DNA of 64,000 nucleotides from Pseudomonas laurylsulfatiphila (GCF_002934665.1 NZ_NIRS01000004.1:436501-500500), one strand, 5' to 3'. Shown: positions 46,211 to 55,716, counted from the stretch's first letter. Translations and numbers: made by a program. Notes: generated by a model not told the origin, from the letters alone.

Positions 46211-46371
46211 TATCGTGAGCAGGTTCGCTCCCACACTGGATTTGCGTCGCACACGAATACCGTGCTCATCGAAGATCAATTGTGGGAGCGAGCCTGCTCG
46301 CGAATTCGGCGTCACATTCAACATTGATGTCGTCTGATACTCCGCTATCGCGAGCAGGCTCGCTCCCACAG
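46211..46371. repeat. three REP copies (GGGAGCGAGCCTGCTCGCGA type)
   Basis: Copies at about 46211-46236 (reverse, with two changes), 46280-46303 (forward) and 46346-46371 (reverse): an inverted pair plus an extra unpaired copy between ppsR and the convergent prpF. Confidence 0.87.
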
Positions 46372-46397
46372 GGTTTAGTGGTGATTTCAGAGGCGCG

Positions 46398-47588
46398 TCA
46401 GAACGAATCCCCCGGCACCCGCACAAACCCTTCCATCAGTACCCGCGCACTGCGGCTCATGATCGCCTTGTTCACGGTCCATTCACCATTGACCAGGCTG
46501 GCCTCGGCGCCGACGCGCAGGGTGCCGGACGGGTGTCCGAAGCGCACTGCGTTGCGTTCGATACCGCCTGCCGCGAGGTTCACCAGGGTGCCGGAGATCG
46601 CTGCAGCCGTACCGATCGCCACGGCCGCCGTGCCCATCATCGCGTGGTGCAACTTGCCCATGGACAACGCACGCACCAGCAGGTCGACATCGCCTGCGGC
46701 AATCGCCTTGCCGCTGGACGCCACGTAGTCCGCCGGCTTGGCCACGAAGGCGACTTTCGGTGTGTGTTGGCGCTTGGCCGCTTCGTCGATGTTGGCAATC
46801 AGGCCCATGCGCAATGCGCCGTAAGCACGAATGGTCTCGAACATCAGCAAGGCTTTCGGGTCGCCGTTGATCGCGCCCTGCAACTCGGTGCCCTTGTAGC
46901 CGATGTCTTCGGCATTGACGAAAATCGTCGGGATGCCGGCGTTGATCATGGTCGCCTTGAAGGTGCCGACGCCTGGCACTTCCAGGTCATCGACAAGGTT
47001 GCCGGTGGGGAACATCGAACCGCCGCCGCCCTCTTCTTCCGCTGCCGGATCGAGGAACTCGATCTGCACTTCGGCCGCCGGGAAGGTCACGCCGTCGAGT
47101 TCGAAATCGCCGGTCTCCTGCACTTCACCATTGGTGATCGGCACATGGGCGATGATGGTCTTGCCAATGTTGGCCTGCCACACGCGAACCACGGCTACGC
47201 CGTTATGCGGGATGCGGCTGGCGTCCACCAGGCCGTTGCTGACCGCGAACGAACCGACCGCCGCCGACAGATTGCCGCAGTTGCCGCTCCAGTCGACGAA
47301 GGGCTTATCGATGGACACCTGACCGAACAGGTAATCGACGTCGTGATCGGCCTTGGTGCTTTTCGACAGGATCACGGTTTTGCTGGTGCTGGAGGTTGCG
47401 CCGCCCATGCCGTCGATTTGTTTGTCGTACGGGTCTGGGCTGCCGATCACGCGCAGCAGCAACGCGTCGCGGGCCGGGCCCGGGACCTGTGCCGCTTCAG
47501 GCAGGTCTTTGAGACTGAAGAACACGCCTTTGCTGGTGCCGCCGCGCATGTAAGTGGCTGGAATCTTGATTTGAGCTGCGTGAGCCAT
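46398..47588 (-). CDS. prpF: 2-methylaconitate cis-trans isomerase PrpF
   Basis: Works with AcnD in the methylcitrate cycle by isomerising the 2-methylaconitate product, 396 aa. Diaminopimelate-epimerase-like fold with MRGGTSKGVFF near the N-terminus, WSGNCGNLSAAVGSFAV near 110 and a mid-protein substrate loop. ATG at 47586-47588 (MAHAAQIKIPATYMRGGTSKG) is preferred over an upstream frame because AGGAG lies 11 nt upstream. Last gene of the prp operon. Confidence 0.95.
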   Translation of the reverse strand: MAHAAQIKIPATYMRGGTSKGVFFSLKDLPEAAQVPGPARDALLLRVIGSPDPYDKQIDGMGGATSSTSKTVILSKSTKADHDVDYLFGQVSIDKPFVDWSGNCGNLSAAVGSFAVSNGLVDASRIPHNGVAVVRVWQANIGKTIIAHVPITNGEVQETGDFELDGVTFPAAEVQIEFLDPAAEEEGGGGSMFPTGNLVDDLEVPGVGTFKATMINAGIPTIFVNAEDIGYKGTELQGAINGDPKALLMFETIRAYGALRMGLIANIDEAAKRQHTPKVAFVAKPADYVASSGKAIAAGDVDLLVRALSMGKLHHAMMGTAAVAIGTAAAISGTLVNLAAGGIERNAVRFGHPSGTLRVGAEASLVNGEWTVNKAIMSRSARVLMEGFVRVPGDSF

Positions 47589-47614
47589 GGTGCTCGTTAC
47601 TCCTGATCTGAAAG

Positions 47615-47643
47615 CAGACACGGGACTTGAAGTCCCGTGTCTG
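47615..47643. other. perfect 13-bp hairpin between acnD and prpF
   Basis: CAGACACGGGACT and AGTCCCGTGTCTG pair perfectly around a 3-nt loop. No T run follows on the minus strand, so it is not a standard terminator. It may protect or process the operon mRNA. Confidence 0.7.
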
Positions 47644-47654
47644 TGTTGCGTGCG

Positions 47655-50249
47655 TTAAACGGCAACCGCCGACTCTTCGAGGAAGTCCTGGGCGAAGCGT
47701 TGCAACACGCCGCCGGCCTCGTAGATCGACACTTCTTCGGCGGTGTCGAGGCGGCAGGTCACCGGCACATCGACGCGCTCCCCGTTCTTGCGATGGATCA
47801 CCAGCGTCAGCTCGGCGCGCGGCGTGCGATCGCCGATCACGTCGTAGGTTTCGCTGCCGTCGATGGCCAGGGTGTGACGGTTGGTGCCCGGCTTGAACTC
47901 CAGCGGCAACACGCCCATGCCCACCAGGTTGGTGCGGTGAATGCGCTCGAAACCTTCGGCGGCAATCGCCTCCACACCCGCCAGACGCACGCCCTTGGCC
48001 GCCCAGTCGCGGGACGAACCCTGACCGTAGTCGGCACCGGCGATGATGATCAGCGGCTGCTTGCGATCCATGTAGGTTTCGATGGCTTCCCACATGCGCA
48101 TCACTTTGCCTTCCGGCTCGACACGGGCCAGCGAACCCTGCTTGACCTTGCCGTTTTCCAGAACCATTTCGTTGAACAGTTTCGGGTTGGCAAAGGTGGC
48201 GCGCTGCGCGGTCAGGTGGTCACCGCGGTGAGTCGCGTAAGAGTTGAAGTCCTCTTCCGGCAGGCCCATTTTCGCCAGGTATTCGCCGGCGGCGCTGTCC
48301 ATCATGATCGCGTTGGACGGCGACAGGTGATCGGTGGTGATGTTGTCCGGCAGCACCGCCAACGGGCGCATGCCCTTGAGCGGACGGGCACCGGCCAGCG
48401 CACCTTCCCAGTACGGCGGACGGCGGATGTAGGTGCTCATTTCACGCCACTCGTACAGCGGCGCGACTTTCGGGCCGGTGTCTTCGTGGATGGCGAACAT
48501 CGGGATGTACACCTGGCGGAACTGCTCCGGTTTCACCGACGCCTTGACCACCGCGTCGATTTCTTCGTCGCTCGGCCAGATGTCTTTCAGGCGGATTTCC
48601 TTGCCATCCACCACACCCAGCACGTCTTTTTCGATGTCGAAACGGATGGTGCCGGCAATCGCATACGCAACCACCAATGGCGGTGATGCGAGGAACGCTT
48701 GCTTGGCGTACGGGTGAATCCGGCCGTCGAAGTTACGGTTGCCGGACAACACCGCAGTGGCGTACAGGTCGCGGTCGATGATCTCTTGCTGGATCACCGG
48801 GTCCAGTGCGCCGGACATGCCGTTGCACGTGGTGCAGGCGAAAGCCACGACGCCGAAGCCGAGCTTGTCCAGCTCTTCGGTCAGGCCGGCTTCATCGAGG
48901 TACAGCGCCACGGTTTTCGAACCCGGTGCCAGGGACGACTTGACCCAAGGTTTGCGGGTCAGGCCGAGCTTGTTGGCGTTGCGCGCCAGCAGGCCGGCGG
49001 CGATCACGTTGCGCGGGTTGCTGGTGTTGGTGCAGCTGGTGATGGCGGCGATGATCACCGCGCCATCCGGCATTTGCCCCGGCACATCGTCCCACTGACC
49101 AGAGATGCCTTTGGCGGCCAGGTCCGAAACCGCCACACGGGCGTGCGGGTTGCTCGGGCCAGCCATGTTGCGCACGACCGAGGACAGATCGAAAGTCAGG
49201 CCGCGCTCGTACTGCGCGCCTTTGAGGCTGTCAGCCCACAGGCCGACCTGCTTGGCGTAGTTCTCGACCAACTGCACCTGCTCGTCTTCACGGCCGGTGA
49301 GCTTGAGGTAGTCGATAGTCTGCTGGTCGATGTAGAACATTGCCGCAGTGGCGCCGTATTCCGGGGCCATGTTGGAGATGGTTGCGCGGTCGCCGAGGGT
49401 CAGCGCGGAGGCGCCTTCGCCGAAGAACTCCAGCCACGCACCAACGACTTTTTGCTTGCGCAGGAACTCGGTCAGCGCCAGCACCATGTCGGTGGCGGTG
49501 ATGCCCGGTTGCAGCTTGCCGGTCAGTTCGACGCCAACGCTTTCCGGCAGACGCATCCACGATGCGCGGCCGAGCATTACGCTTTCGGCTTCGAGACCAC
49601 CGACACCGATGGCGATCACGCCCAACGCATCGACGTGCGGGGTGTGGCTGTCGGTACCGACGCAGGTATCAGGGAAGGCCACGCCGTCGCGCACCTGGAT
49701 CACCGGAGACATTTTCTCCAGGTTGATCTGGTGCATGATGCCGTTGCCCGGCGGGATCACGTCGACGTTCTTGAACGCCTTCTTGGTCCAGTTGATGAAG
49801 TGGAAGCGGTCTTCGTTGCGACGGTCTTCGATGGCGCGGTTCTTCTCGAACGCGTCCGGATCAAAGCCACCACGCTCGACGGCCAGGGAGTGGTCGACGA
49901 TCAGTTGGGTCGGCACCACCGGGTTGACTTGCGCCGGGTCACCGCCTTGCAGGGCGATGGCGTCACGCAGGCCGGCGAGGTCGACCAGCGCGGTCTGGCC
50001 GAGAATGTCGTGGCACACCACGCGGGCCGGGAACCACGGGAAATCGAGGTCGCGCTTGCGCTCGATGAATTGCTTCAGGGATTCGGTGAGCGTGGCCGGG
50101 TCGCAGCGACGCACAAGGTTTTCCGCCAGCACACGAGAGGTGTACGGCAGGGTGTCGTAGGCGCCAGGCTGGATCGCCTCGACCGCTGCGCGGACATCGA
50201 AGTAATCCAGGTGGCTGCCAGGCAGCGGTTTACGGAATTGTGTGTTCAT
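47655..50249 (-). CDS. acnD: Fe/S-dependent 2-methylisocitrate dehydratase AcnD
   Basis: Aconitase-family enzyme that dehydrates 2-methylcitrate in propionate catabolism, replacing PrpD. The 864-aa protein has the [4Fe-4S] cysteine segments AAITSCTNTSNPRN and FACTTCNGMSG, TCVGTDSHTPHVDALGV and ADYGQGSSRDWAAKG. ATG at 50247-50249 gives MNTQFRKPLPGS, the usual AcnD start. Association with prpF and prpC distinguishes it from AcnA. A REPIN separates it from prpC. Confidence 0.95.
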   Translation of the reverse strand: MNTQFRKPLPGSHLDYFDVRAAVEAIQPGAYDTLPYTSRVLAENLVRRCDPATLTESLKQFIERKRDLDFPWFPARVVCHDILGQTALVDLAGLRDAIALQGGDPAQVNPVVPTQLIVDHSLAVERGGFDPDAFEKNRAIEDRRNEDRFHFINWTKKAFKNVDVIPPGNGIMHQINLEKMSPVIQVRDGVAFPDTCVGTDSHTPHVDALGVIAIGVGGLEAESVMLGRASWMRLPESVGVELTGKLQPGITATDMVLALTEFLRKQKVVGAWLEFFGEGASALTLGDRATISNMAPEYGATAAMFYIDQQTIDYLKLTGREDEQVQLVENYAKQVGLWADSLKGAQYERGLTFDLSSVVRNMAGPSNPHARVAVSDLAAKGISGQWDDVPGQMPDGAVIIAAITSCTNTSNPRNVIAAGLLARNANKLGLTRKPWVKSSLAPGSKTVALYLDEAGLTEELDKLGFGVVAFACTTCNGMSGALDPVIQQEIIDRDLYATAVLSGNRNFDGRIHPYAKQAFLASPPLVVAYAIAGTIRFDIEKDVLGVVDGKEIRLKDIWPSDEEIDAVVKASVKPEQFRQVYIPMFAIHEDTGPKVAPLYEWREMSTYIRRPPYWEGALAGARPLKGMRPLAVLPDNITTDHLSPSNAIMMDSAAGEYLAKMGLPEEDFNSYATHRGDHLTAQRATFANPKLFNEMVLENGKVKQGSLARVEPEGKVMRMWEAIETYMDRKQPLIIIAGADYGQGSSRDWAAKGVRLAGVEAIAAEGFERIHRTNLVGMGVLPLEFKPGTNRHTLAIDGSETYDVIGDRTPRAELTLVIHRKNGERVDVPVTCRLDTAEEVSIYEAGGVLQRFAQDFLEESAVAV

Positions 50250-50319
50250 CGTCAGGACTCGGTCACGGTAGTTACAAAAGGTGGGGCCTGGCACAGTTTG
50301 CGAGTTGAGCGCGGACCTC

Positions 50320-50401
50320 TGTAGGAGCTGCCGCAGGCTGCGATCTTTTGATCTTCAAAAAGCAACATCAAAAGATCGCAGCCTGCGGCAGCTCCTACAG
50401 G
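50320..50401. repeat. REPIN-like inverted pair (GCCGCAGG variant)
   Basis: Inverted copies with the CTGCCGCAGGC / GCCTGCGGCAG core rather than CCGAAGG, within the prp operon between prpC and acnD. Compensating arm changes keep the pairing. Confidence 0.88.
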
Positions 50402-50443
50402 GTCACCGGCTCATTCAGTGACCTGTGTAGGCATTCCCACCAT

Positions 50444-51571
50444 TCAGCGCTGTTCGATTGGCACGAACTTGCGCTGTTCAACGCCGGTGTATTCGGCGCT
50501 TGGACGGATGATGCGGTTGTTGGCGCGTTGTTCGTACACGTGTGCAGCCCAGCCGGTCAGGCGCGAGCAGACGAAGATCGGTGTGAACAACTTGGTCGGG
50601 ATGCCCATGAAGTGGTACGCCGAGGCATGGTAGAAGTCGGCGTTCGGGAACAGCTTCTTCTGCTCCCACATGGTCTTGTCGATGGCTTCGGAGACCGGGA
50701 ACAACACCTTGTCGCCCACTTCGTCGGCGAGCTTTTTCGACCAGCCCTTGATCACCTCGTTGCGCGGATCGTTGTCCTTATAGATCGCGTGGCCGAAGCC
50801 CATGATCTTGTCCTTGCGCTCGAGCATGCCGAGGGTGCCTTTGATCGCGTCTTCCGGCGACGAGAAACGCTCGATCATTTCCATCGCCGCTTCGTTGGCG
50901 CCGCCATGCAGCGGGCCGCGCAGCGAGCCAATGGCCGCGGTGATGCACGAATACAGGTCGGACAGGGTCGATGCGCAAACACGTGCGGTGAAAGTCGACG
51001 CGTTGAACTCGTGCTCCGCGTAGAGGATCAGCGAAACGTTCATCACCTTGACGTGCAGCTCGCTTGGTTTCTTGCCGTGCAGCAGGTGCAGGAAGTGGCC
51101 GCCGATGGACTGCTCGTCGCTGACGCAATCGATGCGCTTGCCTTCGTGGCTGAAGCGATACCAGTAAGTCATGATCGCCGGGAACGCAGCCAGCAGGCGG
51201 TCGGTCTTGTCGTGCTGCTCGGAGAAGTTGTTCTCCGGCTCGAGGTTGCCCAGGAACGAGCAGCCCGTGCGCATCACGTCCATCGGGTGGGCGTCGGCGG
51301 GGATGCGCTCGAGCACTTCTTTCAGCGCTTGCGGCAGGTCACGCAGCTTGCTCAGCTTGGTGATGTAGGCGTTCAGTTGCGCCTTGCTCGGCAGCTCGCC
51401 GTACAGCAGCAGGTACGCAACTTCTTCGAACTGTGCGTCAGCCGCCAGTTCACGTACGTCATAACCACGATAGGTCAGACCGGCACCCGACTGGCCCACG
51501 GTGGACAGTGCGGTTTGCCCGGCTACCTGGCCACGGAGCCCGGCGCCACTGAGTACTTTTGCTTCGGCCAT
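50444..51571 (-). CDS. prpC: 2-methylcitrate synthase PrpC
   Basis: Condenses propionyl-CoA with oxaloacetate, 375 aa. Citrate-synthase fold motifs: TYRGYDVRELA, LRGPLHGGANEAAMEMIE (first active-site histidine), GFGHAIYKDNDPRNEVIK (second histidine) and a C-terminal aspartate in ADFYHASAYHFMGIP. Short-form length and neighbours prpB/acnD separate it from GltA. ATG at 51569-51571. An upstream open frame enters a REPIN and is rejected. Confidence 0.96.
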   Translation of the reverse strand: MAEAKVLSGAGLRGQVAGQTALSTVGQSGAGLTYRGYDVRELAADAQFEEVAYLLLYGELPSKAQLNAYITKLSKLRDLPQALKEVLERIPADAHPMDVMRTGCSFLGNLEPENNFSEQHDKTDRLLAAFPAIMTYWYRFSHEGKRIDCVSDEQSIGGHFLHLLHGKKPSELHVKVMNVSLILYAEHEFNASTFTARVCASTLSDLYSCITAAIGSLRGPLHGGANEAAMEMIERFSSPEDAIKGTLGMLERKDKIMGFGHAIYKDNDPRNEVIKGWSKKLADEVGDKVLFPVSEAIDKTMWEQKKLFPNADFYHASAYHFMGIPTKLFTPIFVCSRLTGWAAHVYEQRANNRIIRPSAEYTGVEQRKFVPIEQR

Positions 51572-51618
51572 TGCTGTCTCCAGTTTTCTTGAATTTTTTA
51601 GGGGAAACTCATTGCTCT

Positions 51619-51721
51619 TCTGTGGGAGCGAGCCTGCTCGCGATGGTGGACGGCACACCGCGGGGTATCAGGCTTCCCGCGTCATCGTTGACGTCTATCG
51701 CGAGCAGGCTCGCTCCTACAG
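51619..51721. repeat. REPIN-like inverted pair (GGAGCGAGCCTGCTCGCGAT type)
   Basis: Inverted copies flank a ~58-bp spacer between prpB and prpC, inside the operon. Confidence 0.88.
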
Positions 51722-51735
51722 GTACAGGGTGTTCA

Positions 51736-52626
51736 TTACTTCTTCGCGGCAAACAACGCATCGAGCTTCTGCTCGAAGGTGTGGTAGTCGATGCGATCGT
51801 AAAGCTCCATGCGAGTCTGCATGGTGTCGATGACATTCGCCTGCGTCCCATCGCGGCGCAGTGCGGTGTAGACGTTTTCCGCGGCCTTGTTCATGGCGCG
51901 GAAGGCCGACAGCGGGTACAGCACCAGCGACACGTCGACAGCGGCGAGTTGCTCGGTGGTGTACAGCGGGGTCGCGCCGAATTCGGTGATGTTGGCCAGG
52001 ATCGGCGCTTTCACGCGGCTGGCGAACAGTTTGTACATCTCAAGTTCGGTGATGGCTTCCGGGAAAATCATGTCGGCGCCGGCTTCGATGCAGGCAGCGG
52101 CGCGATCCAGGGCAGACTCCAGGCCTTCCACCGCCAGGGCGTCGGTACGGGCCATGATCACGAAGCTGTCATCGGTACGCGCATCGACGGCGGCCTTGAT
52201 GCGGTCGACCATTTCCTGCTGGGTCACGATTTCCTTATTAGGACGGTGACCGCAGCGCTTGGCGCCAACCTGATCTTCGATATGAATCGCCGCCGCGCCA
52301 AACTTGATCATCGACTTGACGGTACGAGCGACGTTGAACGCCGAGGAACCGAAGCCGGTGTCCACGTCCACCAGCAATGGCAGATCGCAGACGTCGGTGA
52401 TACGGCGCACGTCGGTCAGCACGTCATCCAGGCCGGTGATGCCCAGGTCAGGCAAGCCGAGGGAGCCGGCAGCCACCCCGCCACCCGACAGGTAGATCGC
52501 CTTGAAACCGGCGCGCTTGGCCAGCAGCGCATGGTTGGCATTGATTGCGCCGACCACTTGCAGTGGATGTTCGCTGGCGACCGCATCGCGGAAACGCTGG
52601 CCTGGTGTGCTCTTGTTCAAACTCAT
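51736..52626 (-). CDS. prpB: 2-methylisocitrate lyase PrpB
   Basis: Cleaves 2-methylisocitrate to pyruvate and succinate, 296 aa. Isocitrate-lyase superfamily motifs: LSGGGVAAGSLGLPDLG, DVDTGFGSSAFNVARTV and the catalytic KRCGH with C125. ATG at 52624-52626 overlaps the stop of the upstream GntR gene by 4 nt, so regulator and enzyme are one transcript. Confidence 0.96.
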   Translation of the reverse strand: MSLNKSTPGQRFRDAVASEHPLQVVGAINANHALLAKRAGFKAIYLSGGGVAAGSLGLPDLGITGLDDVLTDVRRITDVCDLPLLVDVDTGFGSSAFNVARTVKSMIKFGAAAIHIEDQVGAKRCGHRPNKEIVTQQEMVDRIKAAVDARTDDSFVIMARTDALAVEGLESALDRAAACIEAGADMIFPEAITELEMYKLFASRVKAPILANITEFGATPLYTTEQLAAVDVSLVLYPLSAFRAMNKAAENVYTALRRDGTQANVIDTMQTRMELYDRIDYHTFEQKLDALFAAKK

Positions 52627-53342
52627 GACTCACCTCGTTTGGCTGTCGGGTTGACGCCGTCCTGGTAATGACGGGCGATATTGCGTTTGGAGGCGCCGAT
52701 GTGACGGCGCATCAACAACTCGGCCAGCTCACCGTCACGGTCGGCGATGGCATCGAGAATGCGGTGGTGCTCGGCGAAAGCCTGGTGCGGGCGATTGGGC
52801 GTGGTGGAAAACTGGATGCGGTACATGCGCACCAATTGATAGAGCTCGCCGCAGAGCATTTGGGTCAGCGTGCGGTTGCCGCTGCCCTGGATGATTCGGT
52901 AATGGAAGTCGAAATCGCCTTCCTGCTGGTAGTAGCCCCGACCTGCCTGGAATGCCTCGTCACGTTCATGGGTTTCCAGGACCCGACGCAGCTCGTCGAT
53001 TTCTTCGAGGCTCATGCGCTCGGCGGCCAGGCGACAGGCCATGCCTTCCAGGGATTCACGGATTTCGTAGAGTTCAAGCAGCTCGGCATGATTGAGCGAC
53101 ACCACCCGCGCCCCGACATGCGGCACGCGTACCAGCAGGCGCTGGCCTTCCAGGCGATGGATGGCCTCGCGCAACGGACCACGGCTGATGCCGTAGGTAC
53201 GCGCCAGCTCCGGCTCGGAGATTTTGCTGCCCGGCGCGATCTCGCCTTTGACGATAGCCGCCTGAATGCGGCGGAAGACGTTCTCGGAAAGTGTCTCCGT
53301 ATCGTCTTGCGTAGAAACCGGGGGATCGAGTTGATCCAGCAT
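52623..53342 (-). CDS. prpR: GntR/FCD regulator of the methylcitrate operon
   Basis: Transcription regulator of 239 aa, first gene of the prp cluster. Winged HTH at about 20-85 (IVKGEIAPGSKISEPELARTYGISRGPLREAIHRLEGQRLL), FCD domain at 90-225. ATG at 53340-53342; the open frame extends to 53501 but crosses the putative operators. A TGTCGACA dyad abuts the start codon and an ATTGTCGACAAT palindrome lies ~75 bp upstream, so autoregulation is likely. The gene is a GntR type, not the sigma-54 activator PrpR of enterobacteria. Confidence 0.88.
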   Translation of the reverse strand: MLDQLDPPVSTQDDTETLSENVFRRIQAAIVKGEIAPGSKISEPELARTYGISRGPLREAIHRLEGQRLLVRVPHVGARVVSLNHAELLELYEIRESLEGMACRLAAERMSLEEIDELRRVLETHERDEAFQAGRGYYQQEGDFDFHYRIIQGSGNRTLTQMLCGELYQLVRMYRIQFSTTPNRPHQAFAEHHRILDAIADRDGELAELLMRRHIGASKRNIARHYQDGVNPTAKRGES

Positions 53343-53427
53343 ATTGTCGACACCTTGTGAGCCAATGCCGCAAAAACTAACGAATACCGGGAGCGCAGTC
53401 AAAGGATAAATCGATATTGTCGACAAT
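53343..53427. promoter_or_regulatory. candidate operators of the prp GntR regulator
   Basis: Perfect 12-bp palindrome ATTGTCGACAAT (53416-53427) and a second copy with an 8-bp perfect core TGTCGACA at 53345-53352, directly at the regulator start. Repetition of the 11-mer TATTGTCGACA in this short region supports a specific binding site. Confidence 0.6.
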
Positions 53428-53638
53428 CTTCTGATAACCGGTTGCACCATAACGAAGCAACCTGCTGGTTTATAGCCACCGGCCAGCGCTGGCGCCATCA
53501 AACCACCGTGCTAGAATGCCGCCGCATTTGTTTGTCACATCTGCACTGCCTGTCATAAAGATCTGCCAGGCATACGAGGGAGCTTGCGCAGCGATGCCAG
53601 GGCCTTGAATCAAGTCGGACCGCTGCGCACCAGGATTT

Positions 53639-54175
53639 ATGAGACTCAAGCCCTTCCCTGCCTTCCTTTATTTACTTTGCCTGCCCGGGTTCGCAATGGC
53701 CGGGGAAAAGACTGTGTATGGCCTCAATGAGTACGCATCGCTCAATGGCATCGACCTGGAAGTGGCGGCCAAACTCGACACCGGGGCGAAAACCGCTTCC
53801 CTGAGTGCACGGGATATCAAACGTTTCAAACGCAACGGCGAATCCTGGGTGCGGTTTTACCTGGCCATCGACGCCGCCCATTCGCACCCGATCGAACGCC
53901 CGCTGGCCCGTGTCAGCAAGATCAAGCGCCGGGCCGGCGACTACGACCCCGAGGAAGGCAAGAAGTACACCGCCCGCCCCGTGATCGAACTGGACATCTG
54001 CATGGGCTCGGCCCTGCGCAGCATCGAAGTGAACCTGACCGACCGCAGCGCGTTCCAATACCCGCTCCTGATTGGCTCCGAAGCGCTCAAGCGTTTCGAT
54101 GCACTGGTTGACCCCAGCCTTAAATATGCTGCCGGCAAACCTGCCTGCACCACCGACGCTCATACCGCCGAGTAA
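53639..54175 (+). CDS. retropepsin-like (RimB-type) protease, periplasmic
   Basis: Protein of 178 aa with a signal peptide (RLKPFPAFLYLLCLPGFAMA, before GEK) and the retropepsin-like core LEVAAKLDTGAKTASLSA, whose DTG would supply the catalytic aspartate; LIGSEALKRFDALVDPS is the second conserved segment. The family was formerly annotated as ATP-dependent zinc protease, but no zinc motif is visible here. It begins 97 nt after the end of a GC-poor stretch and is followed after 5 nt by the membrane-protein gene. A single DTG implies that it acts as a dimer. Substrate unknown. Confidence 0.85.
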   Translation: MRLKPFPAFLYLLCLPGFAMAGEKTVYGLNEYASLNGIDLEVAAKLDTGAKTASLSARDIKRFKRNGESWVRFYLAIDAAHSHPIERPLARVSKIKRRAGDYDPEEGKKYTARPVIELDICMGSALRSIEVNLTDRSAFQYPLLIGSEALKRFDALVDPSLKYAAGKPACTTDAHTAE

Positions 54176-54180
54176 TTCAA

Positions 54181-55716
54181 ATGCGCTCTCTTACCCTTCA
54201 TCTGAAACTGCTGATCGCCATCCTGGTGGTGCTGGGCATTTCAGTTACGGCCTATCAGATCTTCGTGCTGGGCATCCCGGTGACTGAAGACGCCACTGAC
54301 GACCTGTGGAACATCGACGCCAAGGTCGAGTTCGTCGCCAGTGCCAAGGATCCGGTCAAGATCCAGATGTTCGTGCCACCGCTGAGCCGCGACTTCGTCA
54401 GCCTCAACGAGAGCTTCATCTCCAATAATTACGGCGTGGCCGTGAACCGGGTCGACGGCAACCGCAAGGTCACCTGGTCGGCACGCCGGGCCAAAGGCAA
54501 TCAGACGCTGTATTACCGCCTGGTGCTGACCAAGCGTTATTCCGGCGAGAAGGCCAAGATCAAAGGCCCGACCTTTCGCGACAGCATCACCATCGAAGGT
54601 CCGGAAAAAATCGCCGCCGAAGCCCTGCTCGCACCGATTCGCCAGCACTCGGCCGACGTCGAAACCTTCGTCGGCGAAGCCATCAAGCGGGTCAACAACC
54701 TCAACGACGACAACGTGAAACTGTTGCTGGCCGGTGATCCATCCACCGCGCACAAGGCGAAAACCGTCGAGCTGCTGCTGTCCATCGCCCACGTGCCGAT
54801 CGAGAAGGTCCACACCATCCGCCTGGTGGCCGACCAGCCGCAAACACCGGAACTGTGGCTGCGCAGTTTCAATGGCACCGACTGGCTGTACTTCAACCCG
54901 GAAACCGGTGAGCAAGGGCTGCCGACCGACCGCCTGCTGTGGTGGACCGGCGACGAAAACCTGATCACCGTCGATGGCGGCAAGAAGGCCAACGTGACCT
55001 TCAGCCTGAACAACAGCGAAATGAACGCCATTCGCCTGGCCAAGCTGACCGACGAAAACACCGACGCCAACTTCCTCGAGTACTCGTTGTATGGCCTGCC
55101 ACTGCAAACCCAGCAGACCTTCATGATCATGGTCATGATCCCGATCGGCGTGCTGGTGATCCTGATCCTGCGCAACCTGATCGGCATCCAGACCCTGGGC
55201 ACCTTCACCCCGGTGCTGATCGCCCTGGCCTTCCGCGAAACCCAGCTCGGCTTCGGTATCGTGCTGTTTACCATCATCACGGCGCTGGGCCTGTCGCTGC
55301 GCTCCTATCTTGAACACTTGAAACTGCAGATGCTGCCGCGGCTGTCGGTGGTACTGACCTTCGTGGTGGTGCTGATTGCCGCGATCAGCCTGCTCAGCCA
55401 TAAACTCGGCCTGGAACGCGGCTTGTCGGTCGCACTGTTCCCGATGGTGATCCTGACCATGACCATCGAACGCCTGTCGATCACCTGGGAAGAGCGCGGC
55501 GGTGGCCATGCCATGAAAGTGGCCATCGGCACGCTGTTCGCCGCGTCCCTGGCGCACCTGATCATGAGCGTGCCGGAACTGGTGTACTTCGTGTTCACCT
55601 TCCCGGCGATCCTGCTGATCCTGGTGGGCTTCATGCTGGCCATGGGTCGTTATCGCGGCTATCGCCTGACTGAACTGGTGCGCTTCAAGGCCTTCCTGAA
55701 AAAGGCTGACGCCTGA
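54181..55716 (+). CDS. membrane protein: degenerate transglutaminase domain plus 7 TM helices
   Basis: Protein of 511 aa with an N-terminal signal anchor (LHLKLLIAILVVLGISVTAYQIFVLGI), a periplasmic region to about 310 and about seven transmembrane helices (about 317-500). Residues ~155-270 resemble a transglutaminase fold (VELLLSIAHVPIEKVHTIRLV, TDWLYFNPETGEQG), but the positions where the active Cys and His would fall read STAHKAKTVELL and PELWLRS, with neither residue, so it is probably non-catalytic. Its stop overlaps the ATP-grasp start (TGATG). Likely a periplasmic binding or scaffolding module linked to cytoplasm. Function unknown. Confidence 0.85.
   Translation: MRSLTLHLKLLIAILVVLGISVTAYQIFVLGIPVTEDATDDLWNIDAKVEFVASAKDPVKIQMFVPPLSRDFVSLNESFISNNYGVAVNRVDGNRKVTWSARRAKGNQTLYYRLVLTKRYSGEKAKIKGPTFRDSITIEGPEKIAAEALLAPIRQHSADVETFVGEAIKRVNNLNDDNVKLLLAGDPSTAHKAKTVELLLSIAHVPIEKVHTIRLVADQPQTPELWLRSFNGTDWLYFNPETGEQGLPTDRLLWWTGDENLITVDGGKKANVTFSLNNSEMNAIRLAKLTDENTDANFLEYSLYGLPLQTQQTFMIMVMIPIGVLVILILRNLIGIQTLGTFTPVLIALAFRETQLGFGIVLFTIITALGLSLRSYLEHLKLQMLPRLSVVLTFVVVLIAAISLLSHKLGLERGLSVALFPMVILTMTIERLSITWEERGGGHAMKVAIGTLFAASLAHLIMSVPELVYFVFTFPAILLILVGFMLAMGRYRGYRLTELVRFKAFLKKADA

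Noticed and set aside
48699..50324. 541-codon open frame antisense to acnD
   Set aside because: No start signal or domain; acnD is well supported.
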